DNA from: Haberlea rhodopensis
Taxonomy: Eukaryota; Streptophyta; Magnoliopsida; Lamiales; Gesneriaceae
Direction: 5' to 3'
Assembly (NCBI GenBank): GCA_907163345.1
Contig: CAJQUN010000132.1
Coordinates: 1,240,001 to 1,304,000 of the forward strand
DNA: 64,000 nucleotides
Part shown: positions 42,424-53,425 of the stretch, piece after piece
Position numbering within the stretch: position 1 is the first letter of the stretch
How the letters are laid out: the number at the start of each line of letters is the position of its first letter
The notes under the pieces: generated by a model
What the model was told of the DNA's origin: nothing
What the model saw: only the letters and a program-made list of their open reading frames with translations
Databases searched by the model: none
Made by a program: the position numbers and the translations under genes

Positions 42424-44926
42424 TGTAAGGACCCATGTGCCCTTAACCCGTTATTAGTATATTAATCCATACCATTAGTGCATATATTCATACTATCATG
42501 GGGAAAAAGCCATATGCAAGTGTAACACCTTATACTAACCAGGAAATTTCTTGCATTTGATCCACATAATATTCAAATTCCCCAACCAAGATCACTTACA
42601 TAGCATGCACCCTTATAATACACTAACATGCTCTCAGTTCATTTAGCAATTCCATATTTAATTGCATGCAAACTAGAAATGAAGAGAGAAGAGCCATAGC
42701 CCATTTATACATTCCATATACACGTAAAAACGTACTCACATAGGAGCACCCAATGAATAAGTGTGTATCTAATGTATAAAATACTCTACTAGATACCGTT
42801 ACTTGTACTTCAATCCTGGAAGCACCTCCCAAGCACAACTCGATCTCAACTCTGGATCTATGTACTTATTCAACAAGCTCTGGTACCTCGATCCTAGAAG
42901 TACCTCTAATCAACAGCCCGAGCTCAACTCCAAAGCTGCTGCTACACCTGTATCACCTGCCCCAACAACAGCCCCCGCACGGGGTGAGCATACCAGTACC
43001 ACCAATCCAATAATCATAATATTAGAGTTCATAATTTACAGAAAGTAAATGCCATGAATTTAAATGATACTCCCTGGAGGGTATCATCCTCATCCGGGAT
43101 CCCCTGTATTGTCCATGTTCTCAAAATAACCAAACCATTAAATTCTCAAAAGCCAGTTGATCATTTCATTGATCAACTAAAACCATCCCTGCTATACCAG
43201 TTCCGTAAACCAATATGATTAAATCATCAAATAGGGTACTACAGATATCACATATATCTAGCCAATGATTACATAGTTCTATTTCATAGCTTGCTCCACA
43301 ATAGCGGCATTTTAACCCCACGCACGCTCAACAACAGCGGCGGCATAACCGATGGTCGCTCAACGGCGACAACATCCCAATCATTGCTCGCTCAAAGCGG
43401 CATTATATAATTCCCAATGTATTTCCATTTGTCGCAATTACCATACACTATACATTTCACAGTCCATTTATTACAAGTACCACATACCATGCATTTTAAC
43501 ATCCATTTATTGCAATTACCACATACCATGCATTTTAACAGTTGCAATATTATAACAGTCTATGCTCGTACATTATACGTACCTTATAATTCCGTAGTTC
43601 GAGTCCAACCTTGCCTGAGTCCCACGACCCGATGAGTTAAGTGCTAACATGCAAATAACTCCCAATTAAACATAGGCATGCAATCACGTGCCCAAGCACG
43701 TTCACAACTTCCAAACCTATCGTCCATCCATGACGATTACCAAAATAAAAGCCCCCCATCTAAGCATGCATAATACCCAAAATATTCCATTTTATAAGTT
43801 TAAAAGATAGCCAAAAACTCAACCCAAAATTCCGTTTTATTAAACTTTGGCTCCAACCAATCCATTTTAAAAGTATAGCATTCCCATTGAAATGTAGACA
43901 TTGCCCCGGAAATGGGCTACTTAAACCTCGATTCCAAAATCCCGACACTTTCCAAAATTTTCAAAAAAAAACAAATTCTTACGGGAGGCGATCGATCGCC
44001 GCTTTTCGCGCGATCGATCGCCCCTGTCCATTGGGCAACAGCGCCCTATCGTGATCGATCGTGAGTCTCCACGATTGATCGTCAACTCGCTCGCGATCGA
44101 TCGCCGAGAACTCGTGATCGATCGTTTGCACTGTTTATCGTCACCAAATTAACAGCTGCTCGTCGCGATCGATTGGCCCTCCTCGACGATCGATCGCGAC
44201 CTGCGATTTTCCGAGAAATTCGAGCTTCCATGGTGTTTTTCACACCCAAACTCAAAACCAACACCCCTAACTTCCTCAACACCACCAATACACCATTTAA
44301 ACTCAATAAAAACACTAAAATCAACATTTTAGATTTTTAACCAAAACCCCCAAATCTCATAACCAATTTAAAACCCAACCAAACTCTACAATACTACTAC
44401 CAAATCGAAGACAATGGTGAAGGGAAGATGAATACCTGATTATCTTCGAGAAATCCGGCTCCCGAGCCAAGCTACCAACGATTCTTCCACCAAGGGAAAA
44501 AGAGGGGAAATGGGGAAGGGTTTTGAGCGTAGAGAGAGAGGAGAGCGGGAAGGGTTCCGTGCCAAAATGACGGAATACCGAGTCTACTTGGTATATATAG
44601 TACCAAAACTCGAAAATACTGATCCTTCCACAAATACATCATGACTCATTAAAAATCATCTGATTTCAATAATTACCTCCCAATCTCAATTTTCATTAAC
44701 AGCCCAGTACAAAGTACTCCGGACCCAAATCCCACCAAAGACCAAATTCCAAGGTTATCACCACGACGAGAATACAATCTCATCCCTTGGGTCCAACGAC
44801 TCTAAAAACCGGATTTAAAATTCCCGGGAGTCTCAAAACCGTAATTAATTCATAATTGCCAGTATAAAAATCCATTAAGGATTATTACCACACCGGGATT
44901 AACACCATTAATCCCCGGGCATCACA
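42424..44926 (-). mobile_element. Solo LTR of family A (A2)
   Basis: 2.50 kb, TG...CA (TGTAAGGACCC to GGGCATCACA), with perfect TSD GAATC (42419-42423 and 44927-44931). No interior. Homologous throughout to 6886-9205 and 60642-62980. Array 43987-44199, TATA-like site 44592-44599, decayed module GTACAT-TAT-ACGTAC at 43568-43582. It interrupts the extra ORF of element K; the ORF ending in VMPGD at 44908 borrows its last codons from this LTR. Confidence 0.95.
43987..44199 (-). repeat. GATCGATC array in solo LTR A2
   Basis: About eight cores, flank mainly GCGATCGATCGC. Decayed copies include GATTGATC and GATCGATT. Pair spacing is about 20-22 bp. Confidence 0.9.
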
Positions 44927-46671
44927 GAATCAATATCCGGTAGAGATGGATGTTGATCGGATACAGCAGGGGAGTCCAAATTAATAAAGGATTGATCATC
45001 AGTAGATGAATCATTTACTGAGATGGCAATGGGAATAATTACCAAGGAGACCTTTGCTGGAGCCACAACAACCATCCTCCGATCAGTGACCTCTTTAGGA
45101 ATTACGCCCAACCGGCTAGAGCAGGAGTGCAATCCCAAGGTTACCTTGAGATCATGCAACGTCCTCTCAGCCAATGTAAGCCTTACTTCCAAAGTGTGGA
45201 GGACCGCGATATCGTGAGTAGCGGTGCTAGAGATTGGATCAAACTCCTCTTGCCTTGACTTTACTAGAGTCTCAAGTCCGCTGATATAATGCATTAGGCG
45301 GTATACCTCTTGTTGTCTCAGACCCTCTTCGACATCCTGGGTATGAAGGAATTCAAGAATCTGATTCTCTTCTGTCTCGGTCTGCTTCAATATTCTATTG
45401 AAGTCATTCAGGTGGATCTTCATCCGGGTCTTAACCCATTGATCAAAATGTCCAACCGTTCTTGCACATGTGTTTCCATTTCATCCAGAACCAAGTTGAT
45501 TTCAGTGGCCACTGGAGTGGAAACTGCTTCCATAAGGGCTATTCCTCATCCTTCGGGAGTTTGGGGAGGAAAGTAGTAGGTGCATGCAGTCTTTGGTGGT
45601 CTCAGACTGAGTGCAAAAGATCCTGCCCCGCGTCGAGAACTGGGTGATAAGTCGGCAGTAGAAGGAACAGCAGGTACTGGCGCAGTAATGGTGATGTCCA
45701 TTGTTGTTCGTGGTGCAGTTGGAGCGGCAAAAATTGAACTTAGAGGACCAGAGGGTTCATCACCAGCATCCTCTGGTGCAGCAACCTAAATTGCTTCCGC
45801 AATAGGAACAATTTTTAGGCCAGTGATTTGGTCAGCAGATGTAGCCTCTGTTGAGATTTCAGCCTCAGTAACTGCAGTTGTTTCCTTGGAGGCAGTCGGG
45901 ACCCTCTTTGTTGTTCTGTGTTTCTTTGGTGGGGAGCTGTCTTGGAAGGGCCTCCTTCTCTGGTTGTTTGTTTCCGGTGCGTCATCATGTACTTGGCATT
46001 AATGAGCCTAGCTGGATGAAGATTGAATATTGTAGCCATTGGAACATCCATGCTATAAAAAATACAACTTAGAGGGAGGGCAAATCCACAATGATCATTT
46101 GCTGATTCAACCATCTCAATCAGCACTTGAAACATGATCACCAACCAGTTGACAGCTATTCCCTTGACAATAGCGCACATCACATCAAACTTTTTGGTGT
46201 GATAACATCAAAAGAACCAGCTTTGCATAGCAGACCCTTGGTAATGATGTCTGCTAGTAGTCGGAAATGATTCTTCACCAAGCTTTTCTTGAGTGTAGGA
46301 GTCCGCAGGCGTTGAACAGACTCAAAAAATAGAGTACGCATCTCATCTCGAAGGGAAATGGAGATTGCAGAGAGATTAGTGAGCCCAGCAGTAGGAAGGC
46401 TCAGACGCGTAGAAAAATCTTCTTGAGTTACTGCTAGCGTTTTGTTGGAAATGGAGGATACTACTGTGTTGTTAACTATTCTTGCTGAAGCATAAAATTC
46501 ATGTAGAGCTTCTTTGTAGAGCATCGGAGTGAAACTCAACATAACCAACAGCCCCGAGTTTTCCAAATATCGGAAAATGCTTATCATTTCTTCATCAGTG
46601 CTTGTATAGATTGACTGGAAATCAATGTGTACAGAGTTGGTGACGAAACTTGGTTGGCTAGTCTTCGACAT

Positions 46672-47193
46672 GATGATTGTTGAAACGCTGAAAAAAGAAA
46701 TTGGAAAGAAATTTTCTCCGAAAGTATGTTAGCACTGAGTGTTTGAAATGGTGAAAGAGAAAATTTGAAAAAAAATGTTAATGGTGGTTAAAGTGAGGGA
46801 GATGTAACGTAGTACTATAGATTAAAGGACACATGGACATGTGTCGCTCATCTAAACACAAATAATTTTCGAAATAAAACTGCAATGGACACGATTAAGT
46901 GGGACCGAAATATTTAAACATTAATAGTAATTAATGTTGAAACTGACGCTCAAATTGGTTAATATTTAAGGAAGGTTAATAACTTAGCGTACATGGTAAT
47001 GTCCAATGGTATGTAGAGTCAACTGGTTAACTAGCTTCTACTGCAACATACACTTATTTTACCAGCTAAGCATCAGTAGACCTTCGAAAACGCACAAATT
47101 CCCCCTCAATTGATATTCCACCTAAATTCATACAATATCTAGAATGCAATTCCCCATCAATTTTAACATAAAGGGGAATATAAACAAATAAGA
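46672..47193 (-). other. Spacer between pol and extra ORF of element K
   Basis: About 520 bp, AT-rich, no ORF. It includes short pyrimidine runs (ttccccctcaatt at about 47098), which read as AATTGAGGGGGAA on the element strand and may be a polypurine-like tract. Confidence 0.45.
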
Positions 47194-50100
47194 TCACTTA
47201 GCGTCTGGTAGAGGTTTTGTGAAGATATTTGCTGCTTGTTGTTCGGTAGATATGTACTCCAACCGAATTTCCTTCCTCATTACATGATCTATGATAAAAT
47301 GATGACGAATATCAATATGTTTGGTCCGAGAATGAAGAACTTGATTATACGTGATAGCTATTGCAGAAGTATTATCACAAAATATCGGTGCCTCGGTGGA
47401 CTCGATTTCAGAATCTCTTAATTGTTGTTGAATCCATAGTAGTTGAGCACAACAGCTTCCAACAGCAAGGTACTCTGCCTCTGCAGTAGACATTGTGATG
47501 GATGTCTGTTTTGCAATCCCATGAAATCAATCTATCTAAAATTGACAGTATCCACTGGTACTCTTCCTATCAATTTTGCAGCCGACATAGTCAGCATCTG
47601 ACTATCCAATTAAATTAAATGTAGAATCTTTGGGATACCAGAGGCCAACGTTCTCAGTTCCTTTTAAATACTTAAGGATCCTTTTGGCGGTAGTGTAATG
47701 TGATTGCTTAGGATTGTCTTGAAAGTGAGCACACATGCATACACCAAACATGATGTCAGGTCTGTTGGCTGTCAAATACAGTAGAGACCCGATAATACCA
47801 CGATACATAGTTACTTCTACTGGTATGCATGCTTCGTCCAAATCTAGTTTAGCAGACGAGCTCATGGGTGTTGTTTCTGATGTAGTTCTCATTCCGTACT
47901 TCTTTAACAGCTCTTATGTTGATTGATTGATCAGAATTCCTTTAATAGGCTGCTTGACTTGAAATATCAAGCGCGATTTTAGAGAATCTTTCACATAGTT
48001 TTGGGTTAGTACTACCAAAAAATAATATCATCAACATAAATCTGAACCAGAAGAATATGGTCACCCTTTGTGAATTTAAAAATGGTCTTGTCCACCATGC
48101 GAATGGTAAAATCATGCTCAGTCAGCTATTTTGAAAGAGTTTCATACCATGCTCGGGGAGCTTGTTTCAAACCATACAAAGCTTTGTCTAGTTTATAAAC
48201 AAAAGAAGGTTGCTGATGGTTTTCGAACCCACGAGGTTGTTCAACATAAACCTCTTATTGGAGTTTGCCATTAAGGAAAGCACTCTTAACGTCCATCTGA
48301 TAGACTTTAAAGTCTTTGAAAGTAGCAAATACAAGAAATATATGAATAGCTTCTAATCGGGCTACATGAACAAATGTTTCATTGAAATCAATGCATTCTT
48401 CTTGTCTGTATCCCTATGCAACTAATCTTGTTTTATTCCTGATTACTGTACCATTCTCGTCCAATTTATTTCTAAATACCCATTTGGTACCTATAACGGT
48501 TTCATGCGGTAGACGTGGTACTACGTGCCAAACTTTATTTCTCTCAAATTGATTAAGTTCTTCCTACATGGCATCTACCCAGTTTGAATCTAATGGCATC
48601 ATCTATCTTCTTGGGTTCTATGTGGGAGATGAATGCACCATGAAGAAATTCATTAATCATATGTCCTCTGGTTCTGAGAGAAGCAGAAGGGTTACCTATG
48701 ACCAGCTCAGGTGGATGATTCTTCTTCCACCGGAGCGGAGTTCCAAGAGGATTTGTTTCTATGTCGGCAGGTATTTGAGTTTGTAGCTCAGAAGATTGAA
48801 ATGATTCATCATTGGCATTTGTAATATCTACTGTAGTAGGGGTTGAAATAGTTGCATCCTCGGCAGTAGGGTTCTGCTCTTGTGGACCAGCAAGTACTTT
48901 TGCTTGCGCCTCCGAAACTTCTGGCTCTAAAATGCAGTCGACCATTCTACTGTAGTCCATCTCATCATCATAATCAATATCAATATGCGTATTTTCAAAT
49001 CTAATACTCAATTATTGATTTGCAGTTCAGATAAGGAATTGTCAAGAGATTCATCAAATTTTACGTGAATAGATTCTTCTACTCTAAGTGTTCTATTGTT
49101 AAATACTTTAAAGGCTTTACTAACAGCAGCGTAGCCAAGAAATATTCCAGCATCAGATTTAGCATCAAAAGCGGTGAGATGAGTCCTTCCATTATGAATA
49201 AAACATTTGCAACCAAACACATGGAAATAAGAAATATTTGGCTTACTGTCATTCCAGATCTCATAAGGTGTTTTGTTCGCTCGTTTATTAATCATCGATC
49301 TGTTCTGCATGTAGCAAGCTGTATTAACTACTTCTGCCCAAAATCACTGAGATATTTCTGACTCTGCAAGCATAGATCACGTAGCTTCTTTCAAAGTGCA
49401 GTTTCTACGCTCAGCAACTCCATTCTGTTGTGGGGTTCTAGCGGCAGAGTATTCGTGTTTAATACCACGGTCATCTAGATATGATTCGAGTGACTGCTTG
49501 GTAAACTTAGTACATTTATCACTGTAAATTCTATCTATCCCACACGACTTCTCATTTGTAGTCTTTTCAGTACTTTGATCAGCTTTGGAGTAGCCTGATC
49601 TTTGCCACTTAGGAACAGTACCTACGTAAAACGAGAGAAGTCATCTATTAACACGAGGGTATATTTAATTCCCCCTAGACTTGTTACTGGTATAGGACCA
49701 AAAAGATCAATGTGCAGCAACTCTAGGCACCGAGAAGAAGATTTACTACATTTGTTCGTAAAGGTAGATCTGATCTGCTTACCAAGCTGGCATGATGAGC
49801 AAATCTTATCGTTTGAGAACTCTAAATGGGGCAGTCCGTCAACTTAGTCAAGCTTACGCAGACTGTCAATAGTTTTAAAATTTAAATGACTCAAATGCTT
49901 GTGCCAAAGCAATTATTTGGAAATATTTAGGTCAGCAAAGCAAGTAGGTGAGGCTAGCTTATCAAAATTCCAATCTATTTTATATGTATTATCATGCCTT
50001 TTTCCTACAAGCAGTACACTACCATCAGATTTTATTGTGTACGTATGCTGATTGAATTCTACTGAATATCCATTATCACATATTTGATTAATGCTAATCA

Positions 50101-50663
50101 AGTTATAGCATAGATTTTCAACTAACAGCACATCTTTAATGATAATGTTACCATGGATAATCTTACCCTCACCCACGGTTCTATCTTTTGTGTTGTCACC
50201 AAAAGTTATTCTTGATCCAGTGATGTCTACCAATTCAGACAGTAGATAAGCACTTCATGTCATGTATCTAGAACAAGCAGCAGACATACAATTATAATAT
50301 TTGTTAGGTTTCGAACTTGCTGGATCCTAGATCTCTGCATTTAAAGCGATGATATCATTGGTACCAATCCTACTTGGGTCCAAACAGGATTAGTCCTTTC
50401 GGGACCCACACTTGAATAACCCTGAGTTTCGTGGGTCTGTGTGTGTCCTGAAATGTGTGTGCATTAACTTGTGTTGGTGTTCTAGGGTGTTGCGTGTGAT
50501 ATTGAGTGTATGCATTGTTTTGGTTTTTGGTTCTTGTTTGGAAGCATATATATCTTCTGGGATGGCATACAATTATAATATTTGTTAGGTTTCGTACTCG
50601 AGTTGTCTGACTAGTAGACTTATGTCCATGATTGGACGGTTGTACTAGTCTAGTCTTCTCTAC
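47194..50663 (-). pseudogene. Sirevirus-type copia pol (integrase, RT, RNase H), disrupted
   Basis: Upstream part (50233-49913) carries the pre-integrase region ('VLLVENLCYNLISINQICDN'). The integrase follows with HLSHLNFKTI and CSSCQLGKQ as zinc-binding remnants, then a core with LHIDLFGP, DDFSRFT and 'MINKRANKTPYEIWNDSKP' (about 49300). A poorly conserved linker (49011-48553) precedes RT, with VYQMDVKSAFLNG and YVDDI near 48020. RNase H is the best preserved segment (47493-47194, 'MSTAEAEYLAVGSCCAQLLW' to 'NIFTKPLPDAK'). Many in-frame stops and frameshifts are spread through integrase and RT. Confidence 0.85.
50285..50604 (-). repeat. 29-bp direct repeat within element K
   Basis: The block 'catacaattataatatttg' + 'ttaggtttcg' occurs at 50285-50313 and 50576-50604, bracketing 262 bp of gag-pol linker sequence. 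It looks like a local segmental duplication. Confidence 0.85.
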
Positions 50664-52317
50664 TTACTTAACATAACCAATACATTTATGTGATGCCCGC
50701 TCCTTGACGAGTGTTTGCTTAACAGGTTCCATTCCCAATTCACTTGGTTCATATATTGTGCTGGATCTAACAAAGTTCATTATTTGAGACTTGTTCTTTA
50801 CCAGACACAACTGAGATTTACTGCTAAAGGTATTACTGTTATTGTTGATATAGCCTATACCGGCAGGATCACCAGCAAGACGTATCGACTCTAGTATTTC
50901 ATTGTTGGTAGTAGTTGATGTATTCCATGTGTGAACCAACTTGATAAGTTTATGGTGTGCACATTTAACTTCGTAATTTTCTTTCTCGAGTAGACTTACT
51001 TTCTCCTTTAAGCATTCTAGCTCCCTTGATTATTCACAATCAAGTTTACTGTTCTACTGTTCGATTGGGCTAGTATGTTCAGTCTTGTAGTTCTCGAAGG
51101 ACTCATACAACAGCAGATACTCATTCATCATGTCCTGCAGGGCATTTGTGAGTTCAGTATGCGTAGATTCGGAAAGTTTAGAATTTGTTAGCTCACTGTC
51201 ATCATTTCCATGAGACAGTGAACTCATTCATCTTCACTTTCACTTGAAGACCTTGAAGATTCTTATTCTGATTCTGAATCAGCCCACTTGCTCTTGTTTT
51301 CCTCAGCAACAATTACTTTCTGATCTCTATCTCTTCTAGATGATCTTCTTTTCTCCTTAGACTTCTTGTAGTCCTTGGAAGCTCTCTTTTGATCATCCTT
51401 CTTTGGTTTAGTACAATCGGCGATGAAATGTCCCGGTTTAAGACAGTTGAAGCACACACGATCGTCTTTTTTTTATTTGTTCTTGAATTTCTGCTTCCTT
51501 GGGTAAGACTGATATGTCGTCTGGCTTTCCTTCATGAACTTGCCAAATTTCTTGACAAATAAAGGCCATTGCATCATTACACATTTGTTCGGGAATCATA
51601 TCTATTGCAGTGGATAGGGATTCTAATGCAGCAAGGGCTTTCGTTGGTTGGCTGGTACTTGGTTCATCTTCAACCCGAATGCCTAGCTCAAACTCGTACG
51701 CCTTTAAGTCAGCAAATAGATCGTGGAGATCAATCTTGTTTATATCTTTGGATTCTCTCATAGCTATGATCTTTACATCCCATTCTCTTTGAAGACCCTC
51801 ATGACTTTTAAGGTGACTTCTCTATTTGACAGTTCTTACCCAGGCTATTGAGTTCGTTGACTATTCCAGTCACTCTATCATCATATTCATTTAGAGTTTC
51901 TCCCGTCATCATCTAGATGTTCTCAATTTTTTGTAAAGCAACAGTAAGCTTGTTCTCTTTTGTTTGATCGTTTCCTTCACACAGCTGCGCAATCTTTTCC
52001 CAGATGACTTTAGCAGTAGGACATATTTTATTGAGCATGTTCTTGTCCAATGTTTTGAACAAGATAGTCTTATCTACGTTGTCCAATTTTGCTTTTTTAT
52101 TTTCCTCATTTGTCCAGGACGCTCTATCCTTTTCAACCATCTGAGGTTCTCCACTGGAGATAGCAACTGGTGTGTTGACTTTAATGATCGTCATTGGTCC
52201 GTTGGTTATAATGTACCACATATCATCATCTTGAGCACAAAGATGTGCTTGCATTCTGATTCTCCGGTCATCATACTCATCATTTTTGAACATTGGAATC
52301 TTGCTGAATGAGGCCAT
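50664..52317 (-). pseudogene. Sirevirus-type copia gag, disrupted
   Basis: ATG 52317 lies 34 bases inside the primer site. N-terminus 'MASFSKIPMFKNDEYDDRRI' and the following copia capsid region are open to a TAG at 51913 (after KIENI). The frame resumes ('MMTGETLNEYDDRVTGIVNE') and continues at 51761 ('MRESKDINKIDLHDLFADLK'). A frameshift precedes the zinc knuckle CFNCLKPGHFIADC (51454-51413), followed by a Lys/Arg/Ser-rich tail and a coiled-coil-like stretch (about 51200-50950) with two stops. The long gag with a coiled coil after the knuckle fits Sireviruses. Confidence 0.82.
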
Positions 52318-52350
52318 CAGTTCTTAGTATTCTCACAATTGAGAAGACCT

Positions 52351-52363
52351 TGCTCTGATACCA
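52351..52363 (-). promoter_or_regulatory. Initiator-Met tRNA primer site of K
   Basis: Minus-strand TGGTATCAGAGCA, 2 bases from the LTR boundary at 52366. Confidence 0.85.
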
Positions 52364-52365
52364 CT

Positions 52366-53425
52366 TGTTAGGATCGGAGTAGTGTTTAGAATGGGGGTTG
52401 AATAAACACTAGACTCAATTTCTGGATTCTTCAATATACAACAGACTGTTAAGTACTGCAGTAATATCTCAATTAATGAACAAGCCAGCAGACAGTAAGT
52501 TTAGTGCGGAAGATGTCTGTTGGACTTGTGAGATTTAGAACTTATCAGTGGACTTTAAAATAACAAGATAAAATACTGGAAGTAAATGACACAAGATATG
52601 TTCTGGAAGTTCGAAGCACAACACTTCTATGTCTCCCCTTCTTCATTCGCAGGAAGGTTACACTAGAAGACTTTGGTTTACACTTTACAGCATACAACCT
52701 TCTTAGGCACCCACACAGATTTGCATAAACTCCTAGCAATGCAACAATCACAGTTACAATCTGTTTTTACAACACTCACACAGAATATAAAATGTTGATC
52801 TTCGAGTGTTCTTCAGCAGTAAACTCTGTAGAATTTTATCTTCAAAATCTTAATGAAGCTTTTTGTACTGCTCCGCAAAACTTTGGGATATTTCAATATG
52901 TGTGTTGAATTTTTTGCTTTTGTAATTTAATGAAGTTGATTCAGGATTTCAAAGTTGTTCGTTCTAGAGCTTCCTTCATTCTTCTCTTCGTCGTATTTAT
53001 AGACGTAAAATTCTAACAGGAACTATTCTTCAATTGAATGGAACCACGTAAAATCATCTTCCTGATTTCTTTCAAAAAATTTTTTTCTTCTTTCCAATTT
53101 TGTTAATCAACGGCTAGTTTACTCTGAAACGATTGGTGGCGCTGATATAGAAGTGTGGCGCTCTGTTGTACCTTAGTGAATTTGTATGTGTTTTGTCTTG
53201 TTGCATTATACGTCTGCTGGTTAGCCATTAGTTACTTAGTAAACTAGACTAAGGTTAACTAATGTCTTGTTAATCGCCTGCTGATATCTCATACTGATTG
53301 CACAGTAGACTTGGAGTACTCTTGTTCCAATAGATGTTTCTACTCTGCATCCGGTAGATGATGACTCTTAGTCCTTGATTCCGGTAGACGATATCTCTTA
53401 CTCTTTGCATCTAGTAGATGATATA
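52366..53425 (-). mobile_element. Partial 5' LTR of element K
   Basis: Begins TGTTAGGATCGG next to the primer site and continues at least to 53425, where the family E sequence starts. A 140-bp piece of this LTR is found at 6274-6415. It contains repeated 'ccggtagatgat' blocks (53352, 53390, 53412). The outer end of the LTR was not located. Confidence 0.7.

Larger units (their letters stand above)
41494..46671 (-). pseudogene. Extra ORF downstream of pol in element K, frameshifted and split by a solo LTR
   Basis: Begins at ATG 46671 ('MSKTSQPSFVTNSVHIDFQS'), open to 46180; a one-base loss in an A run shifts it into the frame 46183-45815 ('KGIAVNWLVIMFQVLIEMVE'). Further shifted segments are 45423-44932 (acidic, coiled-coil-like, 'TLEVRLTLAERTLHDLKVTL') and, after the inserted LTR, 42417-41920 and 41742-41494 (Gln/Arg/Ser-rich tail). 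The first ~290 residues form a globular-looking domain; the remainder is low-complexity with a helical stretch. Position after RNase H fits the third ORF of Sireviruses. No convincing signal peptide or membrane segment, so an envelope role is not supported. I do not assign a function. Confidence 0.6.
41120..53425 (-). mobile_element. Sirevirus-type Ty1/copia element K, decayed
   Basis: Minus strand, in order: partial 5' LTR (52366 to at least 53425), initiator-Met primer site (52351-52363), gag (52317 onward), pol in copia order (integrase before RT and RNase H; RNase H ends 47194), a ~520-bp spacer, and an extra ORF (46671 to about 41494) as in Sireviruses with an envelope-like or other third ORF. 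The extra ORF is split by solo LTR A2. The 3' LTR is missing. A 27-bp direct repeat 'gtgaatatagctattttatt' lies at about 41398 and 41476 beyond the ORF. The left limit is uncertain. Confidence 0.8.

Noticed and set aside
44908..44926. C-terminal VMPGD of the 171-aa ORF 44908-45423
   Set aside because: The codons belong to the inserted LTR A2, not to the Sirevirus gene.
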